Below are positions 24,868 to 32,722 of a DNA stretch of 41,118 nucleotides, one piece after another. A model generated the notes under the pieces. That model did no database searches and was not told the origin of the DNA. It saw nothing but the letters and a program-made list of their open reading frames with translations. The stretch is from Acidobacteriaceae bacterium (lineage in GTDB: Bacteria; Acidobacteriota; Terriglobia; Bryobacterales; Bryobacteraceae). The translations under genes were made by a program, and so were the position numbers. Each line of letters opens with the position of its first letter. Position 1 is the first letter of the stretch. Where the stretch lies: positions 1 through 41,118 of the forward strand of contig JAFAMM010000038.1 of the NCBI GenBank assembly GCA_019233375.1, in the 5' to 3' direction.

Positions 24868-27276
24868 CTACTCCTTCGAAATGATCGAATACGCTGCCCA
24901 AAATGCGGGCGAGCTGCGATACGTGTGATCGCTCTGCATCTCCGATTGGCTTTCAGCGAGGGCAAGGGTGGCGCGCCTAGCCGGCGTGCCTGGCCGCTGT
25001 GTCCGGAAATGACGATAGAAAGATGAAAAGAATGCCCCTGAATCGTCCGGTGTCGGCCAGGCGCTAACAATCACCGCCGCCGCTCCGGCCAGCAGCCATG
25101 CGCGACTCAGGCCGGTCATTCCTTCGCTTGGGACGACTTGACCCTGTTCCGAAGAGCAGCCGCTCAGCACCACGACGCTGCCAGGAACGCGGAACGCTGC
25201 GACCACCTCCGGAGTCAACAGCTCCGGTATACCCTCGGCAGTCAAACTGAGCGCGATGGCGGCCCGCTGCGGCTGCCCGTCCGGACTGACAATGTGTGCC
25301 GCTATGTGTATGATTTCCGGTTTGTTGGCGAGCGCCTTGCTTACCCGGCTACCGGTTGCGTCGATGCCCGTCAAGAGTTCGTAGGGCAGCCCGGCCATCT
25401 TCGCAGCGGCGGTGAGCTCGCGACCGCTGCCGGCCAGCCGCGCCAAAGAGAGAGCGGGGCGGCTGCGCGCGCTTACCGGGACCAGGGAAGTCCGCCGGCG
25501 CGCATCTGCGAGATTGTAAATCGGGTCGCCAATGCCCACGAATCGCGGCGATACGGGCGATTCGTTCGCGTCAAGCAGAAGCAGTTCGCTCGGGAGGAAT
25601 CGCAGGCTGTGGTTCGTTGATAGAAACTTCGAGCCCGCCGGCAATGCAGGAAAAGGAACCCGATCGAGTAGACCGCCGTCGGCCACAAGAAGCCATTCCG
25701 GCTTTGCCCATATGTCGGCCGGTAATTGCCCAAACAGGTCTGCGCTCAGCCGGTATCCGGCGTCAGCCGGCCCGGTCCCCGCAGGCACCTGGGTTGTGAA
25801 GGCTTTAGCCTCCTCTTCGATGGCGGATTGTCCTCTCAAGCGGTACAAATGCAGTTGCTCTCGTGTCACGGCCCAGAGGAACGATTGAGAATTGCCCAGG
25901 CAGAAACTGATCAGAACCTGCTGCGAACCTAAACGCCCCTGAATACTTCTAAGTGAATTCTTAAGGGATTTCCTCTCGCCCGAGTAGTCCAGATTTCGAT
26001 TAGAAATTCCAATCTTGATCTCAAGATCCTGCAGACGACGCTGAATATTCTGTAATTGGGCCTGGTCGCGCGCCGGCTCTGCGCCAAACAGGATTTTCCC
26101 CTGCGCCTCCTTCAGTTCTTGCAACAGGGAGAAATACGATTCAGGCAGCCGCAGATTACGGCCGTAGGTGGCCGCTAGCTCTTCACGCAGGTTTGCAGCC
26201 CGGTTCTCGGCCAAGACCTCCAGGGCTTCGCGCGCGAGCGCTGGGTTCTTCCGCCGTAACGATGCGTCGGCAGCTGCCAGTGCGAAGTCCGCGTAGACGT
26301 CGTGCATGGCCGCGACAGTTTGGGTGTTGGTAGTGTCCCCAGGCAGGGCCGTGCGGCGCCATTCAGATGCGACCAGCGCGGCGCGCCGGAACTCGCTGAG
26401 AGCGGCGGGGTCGCCGAGCTTTTGTAAAATCCTGGCCTTTACGTGAATGGGATAGTAAGGAACGCCTTCACTAACGCGGCTGGTCGGCGAAGCCATAGCT
26501 TCGTTGATCAACTTCAAAGCGGCGTGAACGTCCCCGTCGGGCTTCTCGAGCTGCAGCTCGGCCAGGTGCTCTTTCGTCACCGACAGGCCGTAATCGTCCT
26601 TCAGCTTTTCACGAATCTGATATGCCTTACGAAGCGACTCCTCCGCCGGGCGCAGCAGGGCGGTTCCGGGCAGTTCTGCCTGCTCGTCGAGCAGCAGAAT
26701 TCCGCGCTCGTCCCAAGCCGCAGCTTCGAGGGCGTCATCCTTTGCTGCCTGCGCCGCTCGAATCGCCTCATCGAATGCCGCTTCCCCCGCCACGTTATCG
26801 CCTCTGCGGTAATCGAGCAAAGCAAGACTCAGTGACGCTCGCGCACAGAATTTCTTATTGGGCGAGTTCTTGAGATAACCGACCGCGTCCAGGGCTTCCT
26901 GCCGCGCGCGGTCAAAATCACCCAGCTGATTGAAAACAGCGGAGACGTTCACGCTCGCCCCACCGGCGATGGCGAAATCCTTCTCCGTGATGGCGAGCGG
27001 CTTGGCCCGGAGAGCCGCATCCAGCGCAACGCTGTACCGCCGCAACCGCGTTGCCGCTGCCGATACGGCAAGCAACGCGCGAGCCTCCCGATCCACGTCG
27101 CCGCTCTCTTTTGCGAGGGAGGCGCAGCGCTCGAATCTGGCTAGCGCTTGTGGCAGATCTCCTCTAGCGCTTAGTTGTTTGCCCTCCGCCATCGCGGCAT
27201 CGATTTCGGGTGCGACTGGCGGACTGTGCTGAGATTGCTGTGCGCCGGGCAGAGCAGAGTGCAAAAAACCAAGCAC
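24868..27276 (-). CDS. TPR-CHAT protein (caspase/separase-like cysteine protease)
   Basis: The 802-aa product has an N-terminal array of TPR-like helices (about 25-400), a coiled-coil-like segment (ELKEAQGKILFGAEPARDQAQLQNIQRRLQDLEIKIG), and a C-terminal CHAT domain. The expected catalytic dyad is intact: histidine in IIHIAAH (H661) and cysteine in VVVLSGCSSEQG (C707), followed by GLSRAWLLAGAAAVIVSAW. CHAT domains are peptidases related to separase and caspases. The listed start is GTG at 27276. The frame stays open upstream to 27361 and reads like a signal peptide (PIAFWLLRALSTLSVLGFLHSALPG), so the true start may be a rarer codon and the protein may be exported. It heads the operon with the sigma and anti-sigma genes. 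Confidence 0.85.
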   Translation of the reverse strand: MLGFLHSALPGAQQSQHSPPVAPEIDAAMAEGKQLSARGDLPQALARFERCASLAKESGDVDREARALLAVSAAATRLRRYSVALDAALRAKPLAITEKDFAIAGGASVNVSAVFNQLGDFDRARQEALDAVGYLKNSPNKKFCARASLSLALLDYRRGDNVAGEAAFDEAIRAAQAAKDDALEAAAWDERGILLLDEQAELPGTALLRPAEESLRKAYQIREKLKDDYGLSVTKEHLAELQLEKPDGDVHAALKLINEAMASPTSRVSEGVPYYPIHVKARILQKLGDPAALSEFRRAALVASEWRRTALPGDTTNTQTVAAMHDVYADFALAAADASLRRKNPALAREALEVLAENRAANLREELAATYGRNLRLPESYFSLLQELKEAQGKILFGAEPARDQAQLQNIQRRLQDLEIKIGISNRNLDYSGERKSLKNSLRSIQGRLGSQQVLISFCLGNSQSFLWAVTREQLHLYRLRGQSAIEEEAKAFTTQVPAGTGPADAGYRLSADLFGQLPADIWAKPEWLLVADGGLLDRVPFPALPAGSKFLSTNHSLRFLPSELLLLDANESPVSPRFVGIGDPIYNLADARRRTSLVPVSARSRPALSLARLAGSGRELTAAAKMAGLPYELLTGIDATGSRVSKALANKPEIIHIAAHIVSPDGQPQRAAIALSLTAEGIPELLTPEVVAAFRVPGSVVVLSGCSSEQGQVVPSEGMTGLSRAWLLAGAAAVIVSAWPTPDDSGAFFSSFYRHFRTQRPGTPARRATLALAESQSEMQSDHTYRSSPAFWAAYSIISKE

Positions 27277-27837
27277 ACTCAGCGTCGATAGAGCCCTCAG
27301 CAGCCAAAAGGCAATCGGCTGTCGGGCCCACCGGGTAGGTGGCAGAGTACGTGAACCTTCTTATACCGGGTCAGAGTGTACTCTACCACCATACCGAAGA
27401 AACCTGCAAGAACTACCAGTACTGAAGGTGTCCTCAGAAACAGAAAAATGCTGCCAGTGCTCGGAAAAAGGGTTCGCAAACGATTGGGGTTGTCATATGC
27501 CGGTTTTCTGCACACGAGCGTACGGGCGCACTGGCTCCGCGCAGGCCGGTTCCTGACAGCTAAGTCATAGAAAACACTGCTAGATAAAGTTTCGAGCTAT
27601 TCTGTGACCGAGGCTTTTCCGTTCCTGTGTTTCAGGACGGAATCGTTTTCGGGCCTTCGGTTTCAGTGTGAAACTCGAGAACCCCGGGGCGGGTGCTGCC
27701 GATGAGACTCATGCATCTCACGAACAGCTCCTGAGGGTAGGAATGAATTGTTTCTTACGGACGGTTATGCGGCCTGCGCGCCGACAGCTACGTGTTATAT
27801 CGGCTCAGCGTTAGAGAGAGTAACGCGTTCTGTATTC
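27277..27837. other. Intergenic region, no convincing gene
   Basis: The first ~85 bases (to 27361) keep the CHAT frame open and may be its coding 5' end. The rest shows only short overlapping frames without domain character, no tRNA-like fold and no repeats. A hairpin-like TTCCGTTCCTG...CAGGACGGAA at 27617-27642 (one-base bulge) has no U-tract. The promoter of the CHAT operon should lie here, but I could not identify clear -35/-10 boxes. Confidence 0.5.
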
Positions 27838-28470
27838 TCAGTGAACGTCCAAGGAGAGGTTCACGATCTCGAATCGAAAGCGCTCCGGGGGCAGGGAGGA
27901 CACGGGACTCGGCGTCATCTCGAACCAAGTGCGGTACGCGGTTTGCGCGACAGATCTGTTCAGATAGAACAGAAACTGATCAGAACAGCACCGAATGGGC
28001 GGCATTTGGCGGAAGGCGAGCCGCAGGCCCACGGCTCTTTCGAGTTGTACGCCAGGAGTGGAGACTTCTTTGTCCTCAAGCAAAGTGACGAAACTACTGC
28101 GACCAGCGTGAGGCCAGAGATCGCTTCGCAGCAGACTGCGGAGCTCGACACGCATGCCGAAAGTGATCTCGCATTGCCGTATCCATTCGATAACAGCGTC
28201 GCCCCAATGCCAATGGCTCAGCAATCCGAGATACTGATCAACCAGGTTCAGCGCAAGGTCCATTTTGCGCCGTTCAACAGCATCCTCGCCGGCGAACAGA
28301 TCTTCCGGAACCGGAGCCACCATGTCTTCCTGGTCGATGATTTCCGAGGCGATGCACATCAGCTTGTCCATGCGCTTCACATCCGGCACAGTCTTGACAA
28401 GCAGCGGTGGCAACTCGTGCGTCTTCTCGCCGGGTACCTCCACGAATTTCCGTTCACCAATGATGTCCAT
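27838..28470 (-). CDS. Hypothetical protein, unrecognised
   Basis: The 210-aa protein has no motif I recognise. It begins with MDIIGERKFVEVPGEKTHELPPLL and has a central helical stretch ASEIIDQEDMVAPVPEDLFAGEDAVERRKMDLALNLVDQYLG followed by an aromatic LLSHWHWGDAVIEWIRQCE. There is no signal peptide or membrane helix. ATG at 28470 has a GAGG site about nine bases upstream. I prefer it over the 253-aa frame on the opposite strand because its composition (acidic and amphipathic helices) is protein-like, while the other reads as a shadow. It stands alone, divergent from the DUF5060 gene. Confidence 0.55.
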   Translation of the reverse strand: MDIIGERKFVEVPGEKTHELPPLLVKTVPDVKRMDKLMCIASEIIDQEDMVAPVPEDLFAGEDAVERRKMDLALNLVDQYLGLLSHWHWGDAVIEWIRQCEITFGMRVELRSLLRSDLWPHAGRSSFVTLLEDKEVSTPGVQLERAVGLRLAFRQMPPIRCCSDQFLFYLNRSVAQTAYRTWFEMTPSPVSSLPPERFRFEIVNLSLDVH

Positions 28471-28657
28471 GAGCAGCCTCGCTGGTTTATCGACAACCAG
28501 GTCGACTAACCTTGCGCAAGCGGTTTGACCGCCCGCGCCTCTTAATTGTTATATCCCTCGATTGTAAAGACGCTTTCTACTCGATACAAGTTGCTGGACC
28601 CAGTGTCCTCATTGATTTAGTTACAAAAACTTTGAATGTGTTTCATCGGTAAATGCA

Positions 28658-28687
28658 TTGGCAGCAGTTTCCTGCGAGCGCTAGAAT
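28658..28687 (+). promoter_or_regulatory. Sigma-70-type promoter for the DUF5060 gene
   Basis: TTGGCA (28658-28663) and TAGAAT (28682-28687) each match five of six consensus bases and are separated by 18 bases. The ATG at 28724 lies 36 bases downstream, giving a short leader with a GGGG site before the start. This is a prediction by eye only. Confidence 0.5.
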
Positions 28688-28723
28688 CGGCGCGCCCAAA
28701 GCTGCAAGTTATTCTGGGGCTAT

Positions 28724-30499
28724 ATGGTTGCGAAGGGACGCAGCTTGAGAGCCCTGTTAGTACTATGTGTCGGTGTTCGGTTGTGCGCCAGTACTGCCTC
28801 CTCCTGCACGAATGGTGCGAAGACGTTTCTTCCCTGCGAGTTGACCTTCAGCTATCAGGAAGGTGACCTGCCCGCCGGAGTCACAGCCTACCGCGACGAC
28901 TTGCTGACTGTCGAATTCCGCTCGCCCGAGCACTCGACGATTCTGATGCATACGTTCTGGGATGGTGGCAAAGATTTGCGCGTTCGTTTTTCGCCGACCA
29001 CGGCCGGTGCTTGGACTTATCACGTCGTGAGCGAGATCAGGCGCTTCGATAATCAGGAAGCCAGCTTCACTGTCTCCGACAGCGGAAATGCCGGGATGGT
29101 CAACATCGCTAATCTGCGGCACTGGAGAACGACGAACAAGGAGCCGCATCTTTGGCTCGCCGCCGAGGTTCCACTTTCGACGATTGATCCGCCGATTCTC
29201 GCGTCCTGGCTCGATGAACGGAAGCACGACGGTTTCACACATATTCGAGGCACGCTGCTTACCGGCGGCGCCGCCGCGAAGCCGTTCGATGCGAAGTGCG
29301 AGCCCAATCTTTCTTACTTTGCAGCGCTTGATGAGCGTGTTCTGGCGATTGCCGAGCGCGGCTTTACGTTGGATTTTGTTCTCGCGGATCGTGCGTTCGT
29401 GCAATCAGGCTGGTTTAGGGACCACGACATGCGCGATTCGATTGTTCGCTATCTGGCGGCTCGCTACGGCGGATTGAACGTGACATGGGAAGGAATTGAG
29501 CGGTTTGAGGAGACGCCGGATTCGCGCGCGCTGCTGCGCGATGTGGGGCAGTCGCTTAAGAAATACGACGGCTATCACCACCCGCGCTCCACTGATGCAC
29601 GAGATTCAGCCTCTCCGCTGCTCGAGGATGGTTGGATGAACTTCCTGATTGAAGCCGTGCCGGATCTTCAGTTTGGAGCTGTAGAGCATCAGTTCACTCA
29701 GGAGCCGGAGATCCATGTTGTCCGCGCGACGGACCCCAACGCATTCCGCCGCGAACTCTGGGGTTGCACGACTAACGGCGAATACCCCAGCATCTCTTAT
29801 GAGAGCCTGCAGAACTCAGCGAACGTAGGTGCTGTGCGGGCGTGGCATGAAATTCTATCCGGCACCAGGCACTGGGAGCTGGAGCCTTACTTCGATGTGG
29901 ATGGCGCGAGCGCTGTTGGGCTGACCGAGGTGGAGTATCTGGCGTATGCGGCGAAGCCGGGCATCGTCGAAATCACGCTTCCCAAGCACAAGTACAACCC
30001 GGTTTGGGTAAATCCGGTTAGCGGCGAGGAAAGTCCGCTGAAAGACTACAAAGGCGAGGTATTCAGCCGGCCGACGCCAGATGCGAGCCATGATTGGGTG
30101 TTGGAAGTGCCGCGCGAGGGCCTCAAGCAATCGATGCGCAAGTATTACTACTTTGCTTCGCAGGATCCGCCGGTGCAGGAAGTGGAGATCGATACGGGCA
30201 AGATTCCGTTTGAAATCGCTGATCCCGGCGGAGACGAAATCAATGCGAGGGTCCCGACGCCTTATCAGGTCAAAATCACGCGGGCAAATCGCGCCACGCG
30301 GCGCATGAACTACGTGTGGTGGGGCGAAGTAGTCGCAAGCGGGCAGGGAGCGCGCCTGCTTGGAGTCGGTCCGTCCGGCAACGTGACAGTTCCCAAGGAG
30401 CTTGTCGAGGCAGGCGCAGACTTGAACGTCCGGCTTCTAGCGATCAACGCGAATGGCAAAGCTTACGAGCTGGATAGGGTGTACCGTCTGGCGAAGTGA
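28724..30499 (+). CDS. Secreted DUF5060 glycosidase-like protein
   Basis: The 591-aa protein opens with a signal peptide (MVAKGRSLRALLVLCVGVRLCAST). An N-terminal DUF5060 beta domain follows (about 32-118), with FRSPEHSTILMHTFWDGG and LRVRFSPTTAGAWTYHV. The central part looks like a TIM barrel of the apiosidase/DUF4038-like glycosidase type (HWRTTNKEPHLWLAAEVPLS, HIRGTLLTGG, LDFVLADRAF, RYLAARYGGLNVTWEG, KKYDGYHHPRST). A C-terminal beta region ends ALNANGKAYELDRVYRL-like. DUF5060 proteins usually accompany plant polysaccharide hydrolases. The catalytic acids were not assigned. Its last codons overlap the start of tsaB (GTGA), an odd coupling of a secreted enzyme with a tRNA-modification gene. 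Confidence 0.78.
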   Translation: MVAKGRSLRALLVLCVGVRLCASTASSCTNGAKTFLPCELTFSYQEGDLPAGVTAYRDDLLTVEFRSPEHSTILMHTFWDGGKDLRVRFSPTTAGAWTYHVVSEIRRFDNQEASFTVSDSGNAGMVNIANLRHWRTTNKEPHLWLAAEVPLSTIDPPILASWLDERKHDGFTHIRGTLLTGGAAAKPFDAKCEPNLSYFAALDERVLAIAERGFTLDFVLADRAFVQSGWFRDHDMRDSIVRYLAARYGGLNVTWEGIERFEETPDSRALLRDVGQSLKKYDGYHHPRSTDARDSASPLLEDGWMNFLIEAVPDLQFGAVEHQFTQEPEIHVVRATDPNAFRRELWGCTTNGEYPSISYESLQNSANVGAVRAWHEILSGTRHWELEPYFDVDGASAVGLTEVEYLAYAAKPGIVEITLPKHKYNPVWVNPVSGEESPLKDYKGEVFSRPTPDASHDWVLEVPREGLKQSMRKYYYFASQDPPVQEVEIDTGKIPFEIADPGGDEINARVPTPYQVKITRANRATRRMNYVWWGEVVASGQGARLLGVGPSGNVTVPKELVEAGADLNVRLLAINANGKAYELDRVYRLAK

Positions 30500-31110
30500 T
30501 CATCCTTGCTCTTGATACAACCTCCGAGTTTGGAAGTGTCGCGATTCGGTGCGCTGGCAGGACGGTCGCGGAGACCGCGATTCATGCTCCGGATGGTTTT
30601 GCACACGTGCTTTTTCCGGCGGTCAACAAGATTTTGCAAGATGCCGGACTCACCGTGGCCGATATCGATTGTTTTGCAGCGGCGAGCGGTCCCGGCTCCT
30701 TTACGGGTGTGCGCATCGGCCTGTCGACGATTAAGGGACTCGCTGAAGCGACTCGGAGGCCTGTTGCGGGCATTTCCAACCTGCGGGCCTTGAGCTCGTT
30801 CGGCCGATCGCATGTGCGCGCCGTGGTACTCGATGCCAGGCGCGGAGAAGTATACGCCGGGATTTACACTTCGGATCTCGAACCGGTTGGCGGTGAAGTG
30901 GTAAGCGCGCTGGATGCGTGGAAGCGAACGCTAGACCCGGGCCTTGAATACGAATTCGTTTTTGCCGGCCATCCTCCCCGTCCGCTCGCCGCGGCGGTTG
31001 CGCTTTGCGCCGAGCTCGATTACGGCAAGAACCGCTGGCTCGATGCAGCGGAACTCGACGCGAACTACGTGCGGCGTTCGGATGCGGAACTTTTCCGGAA
31101 AAACGATTAA
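30496..31110 (+). CDS. tsaB: tRNA threonylcarbamoyladenosine biosynthesis protein TsaB
   Basis: The 204-aa protein matches TsaB (YeaZ), the partner of TsaD in forming N6-threonylcarbamoyladenosine at position 37 of ANN-decoding tRNAs. Signatures are ILALDTTSEFGSVAI at the start, FAAASGPGSFTGVRIGLSTIKGLAEA (about 56-81), VVLDARRGEVYAGIY (about 108-122) and the C-terminal NYVRRSDAEL. TsaB keeps the ASKHA fold but is not itself catalytic. GTG start at 30496 overlaps the upstream stop by four bases. The gene ends overlapping the convergent M50 protease gene by four bases. Confidence 0.93.
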   Translation: MIILALDTTSEFGSVAIRCAGRTVAETAIHAPDGFAHVLFPAVNKILQDAGLTVADIDCFAAASGPGSFTGVRIGLSTIKGLAEATRRPVAGISNLRALSSFGRSHVRAVVLDARRGEVYAGIYTSDLEPVGGEVVSALDAWKRTLDPGLEYEFVFAGHPPRPLAAAVALCAELDYGKNRWLDAAELDANYVRRSDAELFRKND

Positions 31111-32126
31111 ACCCGGTGTTGAAAGAACAGCTGACGGCCCTGGTTCAGGCAATACCAGCTCAGCAGGCCGTTCGCCGTTGCTATCGCTATGTAGAGGAAT
31201 GCGATACCTTGCCTTGGTTCGGTTGCGAAATCACGACGCCAGATTCGGAATGCGGCGCCCAGAGCCACAAACAAAAATGCCCATTCGTGCAGAATAAACG
31301 CCATCGCAAAACAGACGGCAGCAATCATGAAGCGCTGCTGCTTTCCAATAGCGGTCATCGCCGCGCCGCCATCGAAGATGCCTACCGGAACGAGATTAAT
31401 CAGATTCAACCAGCCGGCGAACTGCGCCACCGCCAGCCAGATAACCTGGTGCGTAGCAGAGTACACGCCGTAGGCCAACATTCCTGACAGGAAGCCGAAG
31501 AACGGGCCGGCAAGTGAAATGATGGCTCGCACGCCGGGATCGACGTTAGCGCCGCTCCATTTGACATACGCGCCAAGACCGGGCAGGAACATCGGAAGTT
31601 CGGCTTTGAAGCCGAACCATTTCACCGCGATATAGTGCCCCATTTCATGGCAGAGCACGGCGGCGGAGATGCCGACTGCAAACCACCAACCGAAGAGGCC
31701 CCAATACACACCAAGAAACGCCAGAATGCTGAGCAGAAATTTGCCTTTTGTCAGGAGCAGAAGCAGAGCAGTCTTGAATTTCGCCAACGCTGCGACTGCG
31801 ATCCCTAGAGGCCCGAGCCGTTTTCGCCAGTCACTCTTCTTCGCCGGTGGCGGAGAAATCCGCAGATTCAGCTTCTCAATTTCGCGCAATACGTCCTTCC
31901 GGGGCGCTCCGTCCAGCGGCAGTAGATTCAAGACCGCCTGCCAGTGCTCGCGTGCAGCGTTTAGTTGGCCCAACGCGGTCAGCTGACGGGCGCGATTGGC
32001 CAGGTCCTGCATCTGCTCGGCGTGAACGAACCGGCGGCAATGGCCGCAAATGAGCGATCCCGGGTCCAGAGACATACCGCAATCGGCACAGTACTGTCCG
32101 TGCGGAGGAGAAAACGGCGCGGCCAT
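31107..32126 (-). CDS. Zinc-ribbon site-2 protease-like membrane metalloprotease (M50)
   Basis: The 339-aa protein starts with a zinc ribbon (C13-x2-C16, C27-x2-C30). A helical/TPR-like linker follows (35-90), then a membrane region with about six helices. The M50 active site reads CHEMGHYIAV (H160, E161, H164), and the second conserved site is NLVPVGIFDGG (N243, P246, D251). The pattern is that of rhomboid-independent intramembrane site-2 proteases, which cut transmembrane substrates such as anti-sigma factors. It closes the minus-strand run queG-TPR-fRMsr-M50. The substrate is unknown; the membrane anti-sigma protein at 23535-24161 is a conceivable target, not shown by sequence. Confidence 0.87.
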   Translation of the reverse strand: MAAPFSPPHGQYCADCGMSLDPGSLICGHCRRFVHAEQMQDLANRARQLTALGQLNAAREHWQAVLNLLPLDGAPRKDVLREIEKLNLRISPPPAKKSDWRKRLGPLGIAVAALAKFKTALLLLLTKGKFLLSILAFLGVYWGLFGWWFAVGISAAVLCHEMGHYIAVKWFGFKAELPMFLPGLGAYVKWSGANVDPGVRAIISLAGPFFGFLSGMLAYGVYSATHQVIWLAVAQFAGWLNLINLVPVGIFDGGAAMTAIGKQQRFMIAAVCFAMAFILHEWAFLFVALGAAFRIWRRDFATEPRQGIAFLYIAIATANGLLSWYCLNQGRQLFFQHRV

Positions 32127-32158
32127 TTTTCAGTGTAGAGCGGGCGACGGCTGTGCCG

Positions 32159-32689
32159 CTAATTTCCTGCGGCGTGCTCGCTCAGATCGGGCAAGTCATT
32201 TGTCAGTTGTGAGGCAACAAAAACTGATACCAAAGACTCGATGCCTTCGCGGTCCTCCTCGTCAAAACGATTCAAGCTGGCGCTATCGATATCCAAAACC
32301 CCCATCAGCTTGCCCCAATTGAGCAAGGGGACCACTATCTCGGAGCGCGATGCGGAATCGCAGACAATATGCCCGCGAAATTCACTGACATCGGGCACCA
32401 CTACGGTGCGCCGTTCTACCGCCGCCGTGCCGCACACGCCTTTGCCAAACGGGATACGAACACAGGCCGGCTTTCCCTGAAACGGCCCCAGAACGAGATC
32501 CGAGCCGTCGGTCATGTAAAAGCCCACCCAACTAATGTCGGGCAACTCCTGAAAAAGCAGCGCGCAGGTATTGGCTGCGTTTGCCACCAAACTTTTCTCA
32601 TTTCCGAGAAGTTGTGAGAGCTGGTCACACAGGTGCTGATAAAAGGCAGGTTTTGGTTCTGCGGGATCGACGCTAGAAACTGCTTGCAT
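32159..32689 (-). CDS. msrC: Free methionine-(R)-sulfoxide reductase (GAF-domain fRMsr)
   Basis: The 176-aa GAF-fold protein has the three redox cysteines of the fRMsr family at C76, C86 and C110, in GKPACVRIPFGKGVCGTAA and GHIVCDSASRSEIVVPL. Their spacing (10 and 24) equals that of E. coli MsrC (84, 94, 118). It reduces free methionine-R-sulfoxide with thioredoxin as electron source and repairs oxidative damage. It is cytoplasmic. ATG at 32689 starts 33 bases after the TPR gene stop; the M50 gene follows 32 bases downstream. Confidence 0.93.
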   Translation of the reverse strand: MQAVSSVDPAEPKPAFYQHLCDQLSQLLGNEKSLVANAANTCALLFQELPDISWVGFYMTDGSDLVLGPFQGKPACVRIPFGKGVCGTAAVERRTVVVPDVSEFRGHIVCDSASRSEIVVPLLNWGKLMGVLDIDSASLNRFDEEDREGIESLVSVFVASQLTNDLPDLSEHAAGN

Positions 32690-32722
32690 TTTTCCGATAG
32701 TTTAACGCTTTTCAAAAAAGAG

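Noticed and set aside
27297-27515. 72-aa minus-strand frame with a hydrophobic stretch upstream of CHAT
   Set aside because: Out of frame with CHAT, no ribosome-binding site noted and no recognisable domain; considered only as a hint of a possible frameshift.
27617-27642. Hairpin TTCCGTTCCTG/CAGGACGGAA as terminator
   Set aside because: Has a bulge and no U-tract on either strand, and is not adjacent to a gene end.
23474-27837. CRISPR array accompanying the TPR-CHAT/sigma module
   Set aside because: No regularly spaced repeats or Cas genes seen anywhere in the window.
27748-28509. 253-aa plus-strand frame
   Set aside because: Reads as the complement of the 210-aa minus-strand gene; the latter has a better ribosome-binding site and composition.
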